From: Methanomassiliicoccales archaeon RumEn M2
Lineage (GTDB): Archaea > Thermoplasmatota > Thermoplasmata > Methanomassiliicoccales > Methanomethylophilaceae
DNA: 64,000 nucleotides
Assembly: GCA_001421175.1 (NCBI GenBank)
Contig: LJKL01000012.1
Coordinates: 1 to 64,000 of the forward strand
Direction: 5' to 3'
Shown: in pieces, positions 47,538 through 55,926 of the stretch
How positions within the stretch are numbered: the first letter of the stretch is position 1
Layout: each line of letters begins with the position of its first letter
The notes under the pieces: model-generated
What the model was told of the DNA's origin: nothing
Databases searched by the model: none
Seen by the model: the letters and a program-made list of their open reading frames with translations, nothing else
Program-made: the position numbers and the translations under genes

Positions 47538-48611
47538 TCAGCAGATCCTGGGGACCGGGTCTCCCGCAGGAGGTTCCAGTATCCTTCTTCCGCCCACCTC
47601 TGTCCTCAGGACGACCCTGGGCACCTCGGATTCCACGGCGCGTCCGATTATGGCCGCATCCCTGCCGTACTTGTTGCCTCTCAGGGCCCTGAGCACATCC
47701 TCTGCCATCTCAGGTACGCAGGCGATGATGACCTTGCCCTCGTTGCCTATGCTGAAAGGATCGAGGCCCAGCATCTCGCAGGCGCTGACCACTCCCTGCC
47801 TGAGGGGGATGTCCTTCTCCGTTATGTCAAGACCGACCTTTGACTTGGAGCACCACTCGTTAAGTGTGTTCGCTATGCCGCCGCGGGTCGGGTCCTTCAT
47901 AGCCGTTATGCCTCCGGCCTTCATTGCTTCGGCTATCATCCCGTTGAGGGGAGCCACATCACTTTCTATGACGCTCTCGAAGCCGTAACCCTCTCTGAAC
48001 GACAGTATCGCTATCCCGTGATCGCCAACGGTACCGGAAGCGATTATCACGTCACCCGGACGGACATTGTCGTCCGTCGTCCATTTCGAATCCACCTTCC
48101 TGTACTCCGAAGCGATCCTTAGATTGTGGTCCAGCAGAGGGGTCCTCCTCCCTATTGCCGAGGTGACCATGATCATCTCGTCCACTCCGCCCGCCTCTAC
48201 GACCTTGGTATCCCCGGTGACCACCGGGACGCCGCACTCTCTGCTGGTCTCTCCCACGGACCGGAGCACCTCATCAACGATGTCCAGGTCCAATCCCGCC
48301 TCAAGGACGAGGGAGCAGGAAAGAGCCAAGGGCTCTGCGCCCATCACGGCTATGTCGTTCACGGTTCCCGCTACGGAGAGCCGTCCGATATCCCCGCCCG
48401 GGAATATCAAAGGTTTGACGGTATGACCGTCGGTCGTGAACACGATGCCGTCCACAACGGCAGAATCATCCATCGAATCCAACGGAACGTCTGTCTTGAC
48501 TTTGGGGTAGTGACAGATTATGTGCTTGGAGATGAACTCCTGCATTATCTCCCCTCCCGCCCCGTGATTGAGGATTACTTTGGCCATGAGCTCTCGGATG
48601 TCGGGACTCAT
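47538..48611 (-). CDS. hypE: Hydrogenase maturation protein HypE
   Basis: This 357-residue AIR-synthase-fold enzyme dehydrates the carbamoyl group that HypF places on its C-terminal cysteine. This makes the cyanide ligand of NiFe hydrogenase. The essential tail PRIC is intact. Family segments VILNHGAGGEIMQEF, MDDSAVVDGIVFTTDGHTV, SVAGTVNDIAVMGAEPL and MKDPTRGGIANTLNEW are present. I chose ATG 48611 over the longer frame to 48692, which overlaps the tRNA-Arg on the other strand; ATG 48587 is another option. HypF, HypC and HypD are not in the window. Confidence 0.94.
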   Translation of the reverse strand: MSPDIRELMAKVILNHGAGGEIMQEFISKHIICHYPKVKTDVPLDSMDDSAVVDGIVFTTDGHTVKPLIFPGGDIGRLSVAGTVNDIAVMGAEPLALSCSLVLEAGLDLDIVDEVLRSVGETSRECGVPVVTGDTKVVEAGGVDEMIMVTSAIGRRTPLLDHNLRIASEYRKVDSKWTTDDNVRPGDVIIASGTVGDHGIAILSFREGYGFESVIESDVAPLNGMIAEAMKAGGITAMKDPTRGGIANTLNEWCSKSKVGLDITEKDIPLRQGVVSACEMLGLDPFSIGNEGKVIIACVPEMAEDVLRALRGNKYGRDAAIIGRAVESEVPRVVLRTEVGGRRILEPPAGDPVPRIC

Positions 48612-48669
48612 GAATAAAACTTGCGAGGGAGGGACAAGCGAATTTATAGGCAACAACCTATCTCGTCGC

Positions 48670-48743
48670 GGGCTTGTGGGGTAGAGGATCAATCCTGTCG
48701 GTCTTCGGAACCGACGACCCGGGTTCGAATCCCGGCAGGCTCA
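48670..48743 (+). tRNA. tRNA-Arg (anticodon TCG)
   Basis: Acceptor GGGCTTG/CAGGCTC (with G-T pairs), a D arm with GGGGTAGAGGATCAATCC, a TCGGT/ACCGA anticodon stem around loop CTTCGGA, and a T arm with CCGGGTTCGAATCCCGG. Anticodon TCG reads Arg CGA and relatives. It lies between the hypE start and the apt end. Confidence 0.9.
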
Positions 48744-48744
48744 C

Positions 48745-49269
48745 TTAGTTTCCTTCGTATACCGCAAGGGACCTCACATCGTATCCCTTCAGTTTCTTCC
48801 TTCCTTCGAGTCCTGCGAGCTCTATCACGAAGCATATCCGGACAACTTCGCCGCCCAGTTTCTCCACCATCTTGATTATCGCTTCCGTCGTCCCGCCGGT
48901 GGCTATGAGGTCGTCAACGATGACAACCCTCTGCCCCGTCTTTATGGCGTCCTTGTGCATCTCCAGGGTAGCGGTGCCGTACTCGAGACAGTATTCCTCG
49001 CAAACGGTCTCCCGGGGGAGCTTCCCCTTCTTCCTTACCATGACGAAGCCCCTGTCCACGGCGTAAGCGACCGGCGCACCGAAGAGGAAGCCTCTCGACT
49101 CAGATCCCACGATCAGATCGAAATCAAGGTCCTTCAGCATATCGACGATACCGTCCACGGCCATCCTCATGCCCTCGGGGCTCTCGACTATCGTCGTCAC
49201 GTCTCTGAACTGGATCCCGGGTTTGGGGAAATCCGGTATGGTCTTCACGAAAGCCTTGATGTCCTTCAT
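48745..49269 (-). CDS. apt: Adenine phosphoribosyltransferase
   Basis: The 174-residue enzyme recycles adenine to AMP. It shows the Apt opening MKDIKAFVKTIPDFPKPGIQ, the FRDVTTIVESPEGM segment, GSESRGFLFGAPVA and the PRPP-binding loop VVIVDDLIATGGTTEAI. The length is standard. The stop lies 2 bases after the tRNA-Arg discriminator, convergent. Confidence 0.94.
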   Translation of the reverse strand: MKDIKAFVKTIPDFPKPGIQFRDVTTIVESPEGMRMAVDGIVDMLKDLDFDLIVGSESRGFLFGAPVAYAVDRGFVMVRKKGKLPRETVCEEYCLEYGTATLEMHKDAIKTGQRVVIVDDLIATGGTTEAIIKMVEKLGGEVVRICFVIELAGLEGRKKLKGYDVRSLAVYEGN

Positions 49270-49421
49270 TATGCTCGCCGCTGTAGACCGGATGATATGC
49301 TATTAAACATATCGCTCCGGAGCATCTGAATCATAAATCCGCTAACACGATCCACATCCGCCCCTCAGAGGCCGTCGTCCCATTGTGCCAGACAGCGCAT
49401 TTCCACTCCTCTGAAATGTGC

Positions 49422-50291
49422 TCAGGCAGAGATCCTTCCCGCCGCAAGCTTCCCGGAAACGGACCTGGCAATGACGGAGATCATGAACGATACGCCCAGC
49501 ACTATGGCCACCGTGGCCCCGGGAGGTATGTCCGTAGCGATGGATATCAAAAGAGCCAGCATTGTGAGGCACAGGGATATCACGGTCGCAGAGATGATCA
49601 TCTCCTTCAGATCGTTGCAGAACATGTTAGCCATCGCCGGCGGTATGGTCATCAGAGCTATGATCATGATTATCCCGATCAGGTTGGCCATCAGGACGCA
49701 GGTTATGGCGACCATTACGTAGAGTATGACGTTCATAGCGGTGACGTTGATCCCGGAGAGCTTCGCCTGGGTCTCATCAAATGTCGTCAGCTGGAGGTCC
49801 CTGAACAGAAGGGCCACCAGGATCAGTATGGCAGAGGTCACCGCGGCTATCAGGTAAACATCCGGTCTCGTCAGGAAGACCATGCTGCCGAAAAGCACGG
49901 TCTCGTATCCCGCGGGTGTGATCACCGACGTGTCGACGTAATGCATGAATATGACGCCCAGCGCCATGCCCACAGACCACAGGACCCCTATGACGGAATC
50001 CTCCCTGAGCATTCTGCTGACCTTGGGAGAGGCCATTATCACGGCTGCGGAGACAGCGAATATGGCCGCGCCCAGCATGGGCTTGAACCACATCATGAGG
50101 AAGTTCGATTGGAGATAGAACGCAAGGCCGACGCCGCCGAAGGTGGTGTGGGCTATACCGCCGGTCACGAAGACTATCCTCTTGACCACTACGAAGGTGC
50201 CTATGACGGCGGCAAGGATACAGCATATGGCTGTGCAGATGAACATGTTCTGTATCAGCGACGAGGAGAGCATCAGGGCCCAATCAGTCAT
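49422..50291 (-). CDS. Metal ABC transporter permease (ZnuB/MntB family)
   Basis: The 289-residue membrane protein has about eight helices, beginning LIQNMFICTAICCILAAVIG and ending VAIVLGVSFMISVIARSVSG. The motif GGIAHTTFGGVGLAFYL and the later LKEMIISATVIS region match manganese/zinc ABC-3 permeases. Its start overlaps the ATPase gene by 8 bases. Zinc versus manganese cannot be decided from the permease. Together with the two upstream genes it forms a complete high-affinity importer. Confidence 0.9.
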   Translation of the reverse strand: MTDWALMLSSSLIQNMFICTAICCILAAVIGTFVVVKRIVFVTGGIAHTTFGGVGLAFYLQSNFLMMWFKPMLGAAIFAVSAAVIMASPKVSRMLREDSVIGVLWSVGMALGVIFMHYVDTSVITPAGYETVLFGSMVFLTRPDVYLIAAVTSAILILVALLFRDLQLTTFDETQAKLSGINVTAMNVILYVMVAITCVLMANLIGIIMIIALMTIPPAMANMFCNDLKEMIISATVISLCLTMLALLISIATDIPPGATVAIVLGVSFMISVIARSVSGKLAAGRISA

Positions 50292-51045
50292 CTTTGTCGC
50301 CTCCGCAGTTGCAGGGGCCCATGTGTACCAGCTCCGGGATGCAGTGGAGGCTCAGCTCCAGCATCTCCTTCGTCACCTCGGGCGCATCGTTCACTATGAG
50401 CCTGCGGTTCATGCAGGCCACCCTTTTCACATCATGGGATATGCTGCTCATATCATGGGTTATGATCACTATCGCAGTGCCCCTCTCCCGATTCACCTTC
50501 CTCAGTATGTCGTAAGTGCAGTCCTTCATATTGGGGTCCAGGCTCGCGGTCGGCTCATCCAGCATGAGTATGGGGGGCTCCGGGGCCAAGGCCCTGGCCA
50601 GGAACACCCTTTGGAGCTGTCCTCCGGAGAGCTCGCTGATCCTGCTCCTTCTGAAGCTCAGGACCTCTGCGTACTCCATGGCTCTTTCCGCAGCCTCCCG
50701 GGCATCCGCGGAGTATGTGGGGCGAAGCCCCTTCCTGCCTCTCAGTCCCATCAGGACGACGTCCTCGACTCTTATGGGATATGCGGGGTCGGTCCTCTCC
50801 TTCTGCGGGACATAGCCTATCTGCTTTGACCCCTTTGAAGGAGGGAGCCCGTTTATCCTCACCTCCCCGGAGATGGGATCTATCAGGCCCAGTATCGTCT
50901 TGAAAAGGGTGGTCTTCCCCCCTCCGTTCGGCCCGATGACAGCCAGGAAATCGGAATCCCGCAGCTCGAGATTCACGTTCTCGATGACCGGTACGCCATC
51001 ATATCCTGAGGTAAGGTTCTTGATCTCTATCGGTTTGGAGGTCAT
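50284..51045 (-). CDS. Metal ABC transporter ATP-binding protein (ZnuC family)
   Basis: The 253-residue ATPase has Walker A AVIGPNGGGKTTLFKTILG, Q-loop GYVPQKERTDPAYPI, signature LSGGQLQRVFLARAL, Walker B PILMLDEPTASLDP and the switch VIITHDMSSIS. The C terminus has cysteine and acidic residues (GPCNCGGDKDD), a possible metal-binding end that is unusual for these ATPases. The start ATG shares one base with the stop of the binding-protein gene. It energises uptake with the permease that follows. Confidence 0.92.
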   Translation of the reverse strand: MTSKPIEIKNLTSGYDGVPVIENVNLELRDSDFLAVIGPNGGGKTTLFKTILGLIDPISGEVRINGLPPSKGSKQIGYVPQKERTDPAYPIRVEDVVLMGLRGRKGLRPTYSADAREAAERAMEYAEVLSFRRSRISELSGGQLQRVFLARALAPEPPILMLDEPTASLDPNMKDCTYDILRKVNRERGTAIVIITHDMSSISHDVKRVACMNRRLIVNDAPEVTKEMLELSLHCIPELVHMGPCNCGGDKDD

Positions 51046-51970
51046 CAGTGTTCACCCTCTATCAGCCCTTCGCTTATTTTTCCTATCGCATCCCCTAGTG
51101 CATCAAGCCAATTGCCGGACAGAGGATTAACCAGCACGGTCTCGCATCCGGGGGCCGCCTTTGATGCATTGCTCCGCTCCGCTTCTGTTCCGACGAATAT
51201 CCTGAACGGTTCGCCGTGGTTGAGCTCCTCCAGGCCGATGACGCGACCGAAGGCCGGGTCCGTCAGACCCTCTATCGAATGCTGGTCTATGCCGCAGTCC
51301 CTGAGCAGGTAACCCCAGGATCCGTGCCATACCACCAGCATCAGCTCCTCCCCTTCAACGGCCTTCTCATCCGCAAGAGCCTTGAGCTTCTCGGTCGCGA
51401 GAAGCTCCAGAGCCTTCGTCCCCCCCTCCCCGTAGACATAGCGGTCGTACCCGGCGTCGAAATCGTCAGCACGGGAGGGATCGATCCTCTTCATTTCATC
51501 CCTGACGTACCCGGCCATGGCAGTAAGGTTCCAGGGGGACGTCCACACATGAAGGTCCACAGCGCCGTGGTCGTGGTCCTCATGGGCGCATCCCCCCGTA
51601 TAAGGCTCGATTCCTGCGCCATGGAAGAGATCGAGGGATCTCACACCGTTGTCGGCAGCCACATTCACGTATCTGTCCTCCCAGGCCATTCCGGCTCCTA
51701 TGTAGAAGTAGGCAACGGCCCTTTCGATCCTGGCAGCATCCTTGGGAGTTTCTGTATATGTGTGGGGGTCCTTGCCCGCACCGATGAGGGAGTGCACGGC
51801 GTAATCCTCGCCGACTATCTCCTGCACCATCTCCTTCTGCCAATTCATTGATGTGTATATCATCGGGCGCCCGTCGCTCTCACTGCTGTCCGTGAGAATG
51901 ATCACGCGCCTCCGCTTACCATGGAGAATGCCATGATCAGTGCGATCGTTGCCGTTACCCTCCGCTCCAT
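51045..51970 (-). CDS. Metal ABC transporter substrate-binding protein (ZnuA family), frameshifted
   Basis: Restoring one G near 51905 (GGCGCGTGATC to GGCGCGGTGATC) joins an N-terminal signal (MERRVTATIALIMAFSMV) to the mature domain, for 308 residues. The mature part has GKDPHTYTETPKD, the His/Asp-rich loop CAHEDHDHG, the DLHVWTSPWNLTAMA strand and VVWHGSWGYLLRD. These supply the histidine ligands of cluster 9 metal-binding proteins. The histidine loop favours zinc. No lipobox Cys is obvious. The TATA-like TTTAATAATAAA lies about 25 bases upstream, so the signal start at 51970 would be nearly leaderless. Confidence 0.88.
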
Positions 51971-52119
51971 GAACGGCGATTTTCGAATTTATTATTAAAC
52001 TGTATCTATTTTGTTAATAAAAATCGAAGATATGGGAAGGCAGTGTTAACAACAATGAGAGGAGTGGTTAGAAGAAGAAGGGTTTAGACCTCGAAGGGCA
52101 ACCCGGGCTAACGCCCCGG
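51971..52119. promoter_or_regulatory. AT-rich control region upstream of the metal importer
   Basis: This 149-base region is very AT-rich next to the importer start. It holds TTATTAAAC (51992-52000) and GTTAATAA (52013-52020), an imperfect inverted repeat with a 12-base spacer. They straddle the expected TATA/BRE of the importer gene. Metal-responsive regulators bind palindromes in such places, so this is a candidate operator. The side towards 52119 contains CGGGCTAACGCCCCGG, a hairpin after the small gene at 52120. Confidence 0.4.
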
Positions 52120-52200
52120 TTACTTCTTCTTAGCGGGCTTCTCGTCCTTTGCGGGCGCTGCCTTCTTGTCTGTTTTTTTGTCCGGTTTTGCGGCTGCCAT
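52120..52200 (-). CDS. 26-residue Lys/Ala/Pro-rich micro-protein
   Basis: A complete frame from ATG 52200 to TAA 52120 is preceded by GGAGGTG, a near-perfect ribosome-binding site 8 bases upstream. The product begins MAAAKPDKKTDKKAAPAKDE and ends KPAKKK: it is made almost only of Lys, Ala, Pro and Asp. A TATA-like TTTAATAC lies about 45 bases upstream. It is followed by a GC-rich hairpin (AACCCGGGC...GCCCCGGTT). Such composition is reminiscent of histone tails or small nucleic-acid binding peptides. No family is recognised. The strength of the start signal argues that it is real. Confidence 0.5.
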   Translation of the reverse strand: MAAAKPDKKTDKKAAPAKDEKPAKKK

Positions 52201-52303
52201 AATTTCACACCTCCGCATATACCTGATTTTTGCTGAGTATTAAAGAGTATTCATTTGACGTACTTTTCATCAGTTCCATGAAGGGTTCCTGAAAGAGGGC
52301 CAG

Positions 52304-52350
52304 ACCTGAAAAATACCGTCCGGCCCGCATTGACGCGGGCCGGACACGGC
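52304..52350 (-). terminator. Hairpin terminator after the SPFH gene cluster
   Basis: An 11-bp perfect stem (GTCCGGCCCGC with GCGGGCCGGAC, 52318-52328 and 52335-52345) and a 6-base loop lie directly after the SPFH stop. On the minus strand the stem is followed by GGTATTTTTC, a run of five T. This is the layout of an intrinsic terminator and marks the end of the cluster. Confidence 0.7.
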
Positions 52351-53466
52351 TCATCGAAGTTTCTCGGAGCAGTACGGGCAGAAACGAGGGGTCTTCGGCA
52401 GATCCGCCAGGCTCTCCCCGCAGTACGGGCAGTTCTTGAATTTCTTCTCGTTCCCGCTGCCCGGTGCCGCCGCAGCGGCCGCCGGCTGGGCTGCCGGGGC
52501 CTCTACGGCCTTCTCCTTCGGAGAGGGCTTACCGCACTCCCTGCAGAATTTGTAGGGGTAGTCATTCACTCCCCCGCAGTACGGGCACATGATCTTCGGG
52601 CTGCCGCCGCTGGCTCCCTGCTGCTGCATCTGCGCCATGGCCTGCTGCTGCTGTTGCTGGTTGAGCTGCTGGTACATCTGAGGGAACAGCAGCATGCCGG
52701 TTCCGATGGCGGCACCGCCACTCGACGTTCCGATGGCATCCGCCATGGACTCCATGACACCGAACTGCTTCCATTCCCTCCCTCCGGAGGATCTGAACTG
52801 CTGGAATTCGTAGATGTCCTTCTGGTATGCGTCTTCGGTGCTGACAGCGTTGATCTTCAGGTTGAGGAGCTGAACGCCCCTGTTCTTGAAGTCATCCTCT
52901 ATGTTGACCTTGGCGGTTATCGAGGCCTTCTCGAGATTCGAGAAGACATCCATGTAGTACTGCCTTGCAAGGTGCTGGCTGATCTGCTCGTTTATGTAGC
53001 TCTTCAGGAAGTCCGACACCTGTCCCGTGGAATAGGTCTTGAGGCCGCCGATCATCTGCGTTATGAAAAGCGTCGGGTCCTCTATGCGGAACTGGTAGTC
53101 TCCGTTGGACATCAGCGGGACCGGGGCCTGGTAGTCCTCTGCCACCTTGACCATGGTCCTTATGCCCCATCTTCCGTTGAACTGCTTCTTGGAGATGAAG
53201 ATAACCTTGGCCTTGAAGGCCCCCTCATCGTATCCCAGGACCTTCTCGTAGATCTTCGTCAGTATCGGTATGTTCGCCGTGGTTATGGTGTGCTTCCCGC
53301 CCTCGAAGGAGGCGAGTATCTGCCCGTCCCTTACGAAGACGGCCCACTGCCAATCATTGACCACGAGGACCGAGGCCGTACGGATGTATTCCTCGTCATA
53401 CTCCCAGAGTATGTCGTCCGGTCCCGCGTTGTCCCATTTTATCACGTTGGTTCTTGCCATAATCAA
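52351..53466 (-). CDS. SPFH-domain protein with C-terminal zinc ribbons
   Basis: The 371-residue protein has a short lead (VIKWDNAGPDDILWEYDEEY) and then an SPFH/virion-core-like domain (LVVNDWQWAVFVRDGQILAS, FNGRWGIRTMVKVAEDYQAP). A helical oligomerisation region with a Gln-rich stretch (QQLNQQQQQQAMAQMQQQG) follows. The C terminus has two zinc ribbons: CPYCGG...CREC, then a proline-alanine linker, then CPYCG...CPYC. This matches the YdjI class of SPFH proteins. Such proteins form rings or scaffolds on membranes. Its start overlaps the preceding gene (ATGA). No membrane helix is seen, so it probably docks on the membrane proteins of the cluster. Confidence 0.82.
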   Translation of the reverse strand: MIMARTNVIKWDNAGPDDILWEYDEEYIRTASVLVVNDWQWAVFVRDGQILASFEGGKHTITTANIPILTKIYEKVLGYDEGAFKAKVIFISKKQFNGRWGIRTMVKVAEDYQAPVPLMSNGDYQFRIEDPTLFITQMIGGLKTYSTGQVSDFLKSYINEQISQHLARQYYMDVFSNLEKASITAKVNIEDDFKNRGVQLLNLKINAVSTEDAYQKDIYEFQQFRSSGGREWKQFGVMESMADAIGTSSGGAAIGTGMLLFPQMYQQLNQQQQQQAMAQMQQQGASGGSPKIMCPYCGGVNDYPYKFCRECGKPSPKEKAVEAPAAQPAAAAAAPGSGNEKKFKNCPYCGESLADLPKTPRFCPYCSEKLR

Positions 53467-53990
53467 TCACCGCCCTTGGAAAGGCCCTTGAGCACCTTCT
53501 TCCTCTCCCTGAGGTCCTCGAGCATGTCGTCCACCAGGCTCTCGATCTCCGGGGCGTGCCTGCCGGGGTCGTCCTTCAGCATCCTGGTGCCATCCCTCAG
53601 CTTCGCCGTTTCCTCGAGGAGCTTCGCGTCCCACTCCACCACGGAGGAGAGCTCTTTCCCCTCGGTCTTTATCGCTTCCCAGAGTCCCGAGTATCCTTCC
53701 TCGGCGCTCTCGATCTTCTTCATGCAGGTGTCGACCTTGACGCGTATCCTGTCGATATCCTTGGCCAGGTCCAGGTCCTTTCCCGCCCTCACAACACTCC
53801 TGTGCACATTGGCCAGGGCCTCTCCCGAGTTCTTTATCGTGCGGGCCACCTCCGCCCTGACCTCCTTGTCCATCTCCCTGCGCAGGTTGCGGTCCCTGTA
53901 TCCTCTGTACCCGGGCATGTACATGGCAGCCCGCTCGAATATCCCTCTGTCCCCGGTCCCTTTCTCGGTGACCGTTCTGTCATATGTCAT
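53463..53990 (-). CDS. Coiled-coil protein, PspA-like by context
   Basis: The 175-residue product is almost entirely helical and highly charged: REMDKEVRAEVARTIKNSGE, DIDRIRVKVDTCMKKIESAE, LLEETAKLRDGTRML and a final LEDLRERKKVLKGLSKG. It has a short N-terminal aromatic-basic segment (YMPGYRGYRDRNLRR) that could contact membrane lipids. No clear PspA signature can be claimed. Its position directly before the SPFH gene and its length and helix pattern suggest the same kind of membrane-coating partner. It is coupled to the SPFH gene by stop-start overlap. Confidence 0.65.
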   Translation of the reverse strand: MTYDRTVTEKGTGDRGIFERAAMYMPGYRGYRDRNLRREMDKEVRAEVARTIKNSGEALANVHRSVVRAGKDLDLAKDIDRIRVKVDTCMKKIESAEEGYSGLWEAIKTEGKELSSVVEWDAKLLEETAKLRDGTRMLKDDPGRHAPEIESLVDDMLEDLRERKKVLKGLSKGGD

Positions 53991-53991
53991 T

Positions 53992-54363
53992 TCACATCCT
54001 CCCTTTCATGCTCTTGAAAACGATAAGCAGCGCAACCAGTATGAGGAGTACCACGAATAGTATCCACGCCTTGAGATCCGTCGTAATGGCAAGCACCCCG
54101 ACGAAGCCCACGGCCAGGAGAAGATATCCCCAAACCAGTCCGAATTCTCCCCTCGTAGGGGCCATATCCATCGTACTTTCCATGAATATGGATCTGATCA
54201 GAATATATGCTCCGATCACGATCATGAAGACCAGAAATACGGAGTACCAGGGCAGGTCAGTGATCATCCATACCACTATGCCCAGGGCAAGTGCCAGAAT
54301 CGTGACGGCTATCAAAATGCCGGCATCGCTTCTGGCGTTGATCCTGTTCTTGTCGATTGCCAT
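53992..54363 (-). CDS. Four-helix membrane protein of the SPFH cluster
   Basis: The 123-residue protein has four hydrophobic segments. Two lie before a short loop (AGILIAVTILALALGIVVWM, YSVFLVFMIVIGAYILI) and two after it (FGLVWGYLLLAVGFVGVLAI, ILFVVLLILVALLIVF). The loop between the pairs is polar (FMESTMDMAPTRGE). The N-terminal lead is basic. It may anchor the SPFH and coiled-coil proteins to the membrane. I do not recognise a family. One base separates its stop from the next start. Confidence 0.75.
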   Translation of the reverse strand: MAIDKNRINARSDAGILIAVTILALALGIVVWMITDLPWYSVFLVFMIVIGAYILIRSIFMESTMDMAPTRGEFGLVWGYLLLAVGFVGVLAITTDLKAWILFVVLLILVALLIVFKSMKGRM

Positions 54364-54377
54364 TTTTGTTCTCCTCC

Positions 54378-55922
54378 TTATACGTAAAGTATCGTGTTCT
54401 TATCCATTCTGCCCACCCTCTCGGGTATCAGTGTCCCGAAATCGGAAGGAAGGCGCAGGCCGCTGTTCAGGCTGACAGGGATATAGATCACCCTCCTCAC
54501 CAAAGGCTGGCTCAGTCTCAGTTTGTTGTCGGAGGCTGTGCGCTGCCTGAGGTATTCGGCCACGAGGTTCTCAGCCTCCCTCTTGGTGCTGAGAGGTATG
54601 ATGACCTTCCTCGCCCCCGGAGAGTTATTCGCGACCGAATCCTGTATCCTGCCTATTCCCTGACCCTGGCTTATGCTCGTCTCGCTGCCTTTTATGCCGG
54701 CGAGGATGCTGCTCTCCGGTCTGATCTTGAATATGTCGGTGATGGCGGATGCCGGGTTGCTTAGGCAGGCCGGGTCAGTGACGAAATCCGCGCAGACGAG
54801 AAGGTCCTCCGCCACCTCGACGCTCTTCTTGGACCAAAGCGCCCCGGTGGTGAAGCTGTATCTCAGGTCTACCTCCCAGAAGGGCATCAGGTACTCGCCG
54901 GCACCGGCGGATATGGGCAACGGGGCCCTGCCGGCCTTGGCCGCCAGGACAGCGGATACCTGGCCGAATATCTCTCCGTACCTGCTGCGGTTCTTCAGCA
55001 TATGACTCCATCCCTGATTCTGTGCCAGAGGTGTGTCCATGACTCTTTTTATCACGTTCAGGATCTTCAGGCCGTCCGTCCCCGGAGAGGTCCCCATCAT
55101 GTCTGCCACGCTGATAAGCATGTCAGATACGGAGATCTCCTGATCAACAGCGTTGACCATTATCCCCAGCTGCGGGTCCGCAGCCGCTTTGGAACGGACC
55201 TCCTCCAGGGTCTTCTTTCCGCTGCGAAGACGGGATCCCGCATCCCCGGGCTTTCCATCCAGCAGATACTGGCTCCCGTCGCAGATATCAGCCAGGGCCG
55301 TGTATCTCAGGGCGACCGTCTCGCTTCCTTTGCTGCTTCTGAGAACCGCCGCGGCCTCTCTGAAGTTCTTCGACATGAGGACGTATCTTCCTTCCTTGTC
55401 CTCGGACAGGAGATTCATGTTGTTTATCATCAGGGCGTAGCTCTTGGTCAGCGAGTCGGCTTCCTTCAGCAATGCTCTTCCCGCATCGTCCACGGCCAGG
55501 GGCTCCACCGATTTTATCCGGGCGTTGAACTCGAATGCCTTGGCGGGGGTGTGTGCCGGAACATAGGCTGAAGAGCGGGAGAAGGGCAGGGCGATCAGAC
55601 AGTTACCGAGAAGACTGGTGTTTCCGAACTTGTAATCCATGAGCTCCATGCTCACCCTGGGCCTGATGTCCCTGACGAATATGCTGTTCCTGGCTATAGG
55701 GTCCACATTCTCCGCGGCCGACATGTTGAAACCTGACGGTATCGCACTGCTTATCCATGATTTGACCTGGACCATCATCTCTTCCAGATACGCCTTCGCA
55801 TCCAGTCTCTGCTGCGTGGTGCCGCAGCTGGAGCATGTGATGTACGGAATCGTGGACTCCACCGCCTCTCTTTCGAAGGGAGCGCCGCAATATTTGCACC
55901 TCAGGGCCACAATATCGGTCAA
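54378..55922 (-). CDS. Zinc-ribbon protein with large unknown domain
   Basis: The 514-residue protein starts with a four-cysteine ribbon (LRCKYCGAPFEREAVES, then ITCSSCGTTQQRLDAK), followed by about 450 residues without recognised motifs. The rest is mixed alpha/beta with VALRYTALADICDGSQYLLD, a strand-rich LPFSRSSAYVPAHTP part and a helical end (RKVIIPLSTKREAENLVAEY). The combination of N-terminal zinc ribbon and membrane-stress partners recalls Bacillus YdjG in layout, though sequence similarity cannot be judged here. It is spaced 4 bases from the following upstream gene and 14 from the membrane gene. Confidence 0.7.
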   Translation of the reverse strand: MTDIVALRCKYCGAPFEREAVESTIPYITCSSCGTTQQRLDAKAYLEEMMVQVKSWISSAIPSGFNMSAAENVDPIARNSIFVRDIRPRVSMELMDYKFGNTSLLGNCLIALPFSRSSAYVPAHTPAKAFEFNARIKSVEPLAVDDAGRALLKEADSLTKSYALMINNMNLLSEDKEGRYVLMSKNFREAAAVLRSSKGSETVALRYTALADICDGSQYLLDGKPGDAGSRLRSGKKTLEEVRSKAAADPQLGIMVNAVDQEISVSDMLISVADMMGTSPGTDGLKILNVIKRVMDTPLAQNQGWSHMLKNRSRYGEIFGQVSAVLAAKAGRAPLPISAGAGEYLMPFWEVDLRYSFTTGALWSKKSVEVAEDLLVCADFVTDPACLSNPASAITDIFKIRPESSILAGIKGSETSISQGQGIGRIQDSVANNSPGARKVIIPLSTKREAENLVAEYLRQRTASDNKLRLSQPLVRRVIYIPVSLNSGLRLPSDFGTLIPERVGRMDKNTILYV

Positions 55923-55926
55923 TCGA

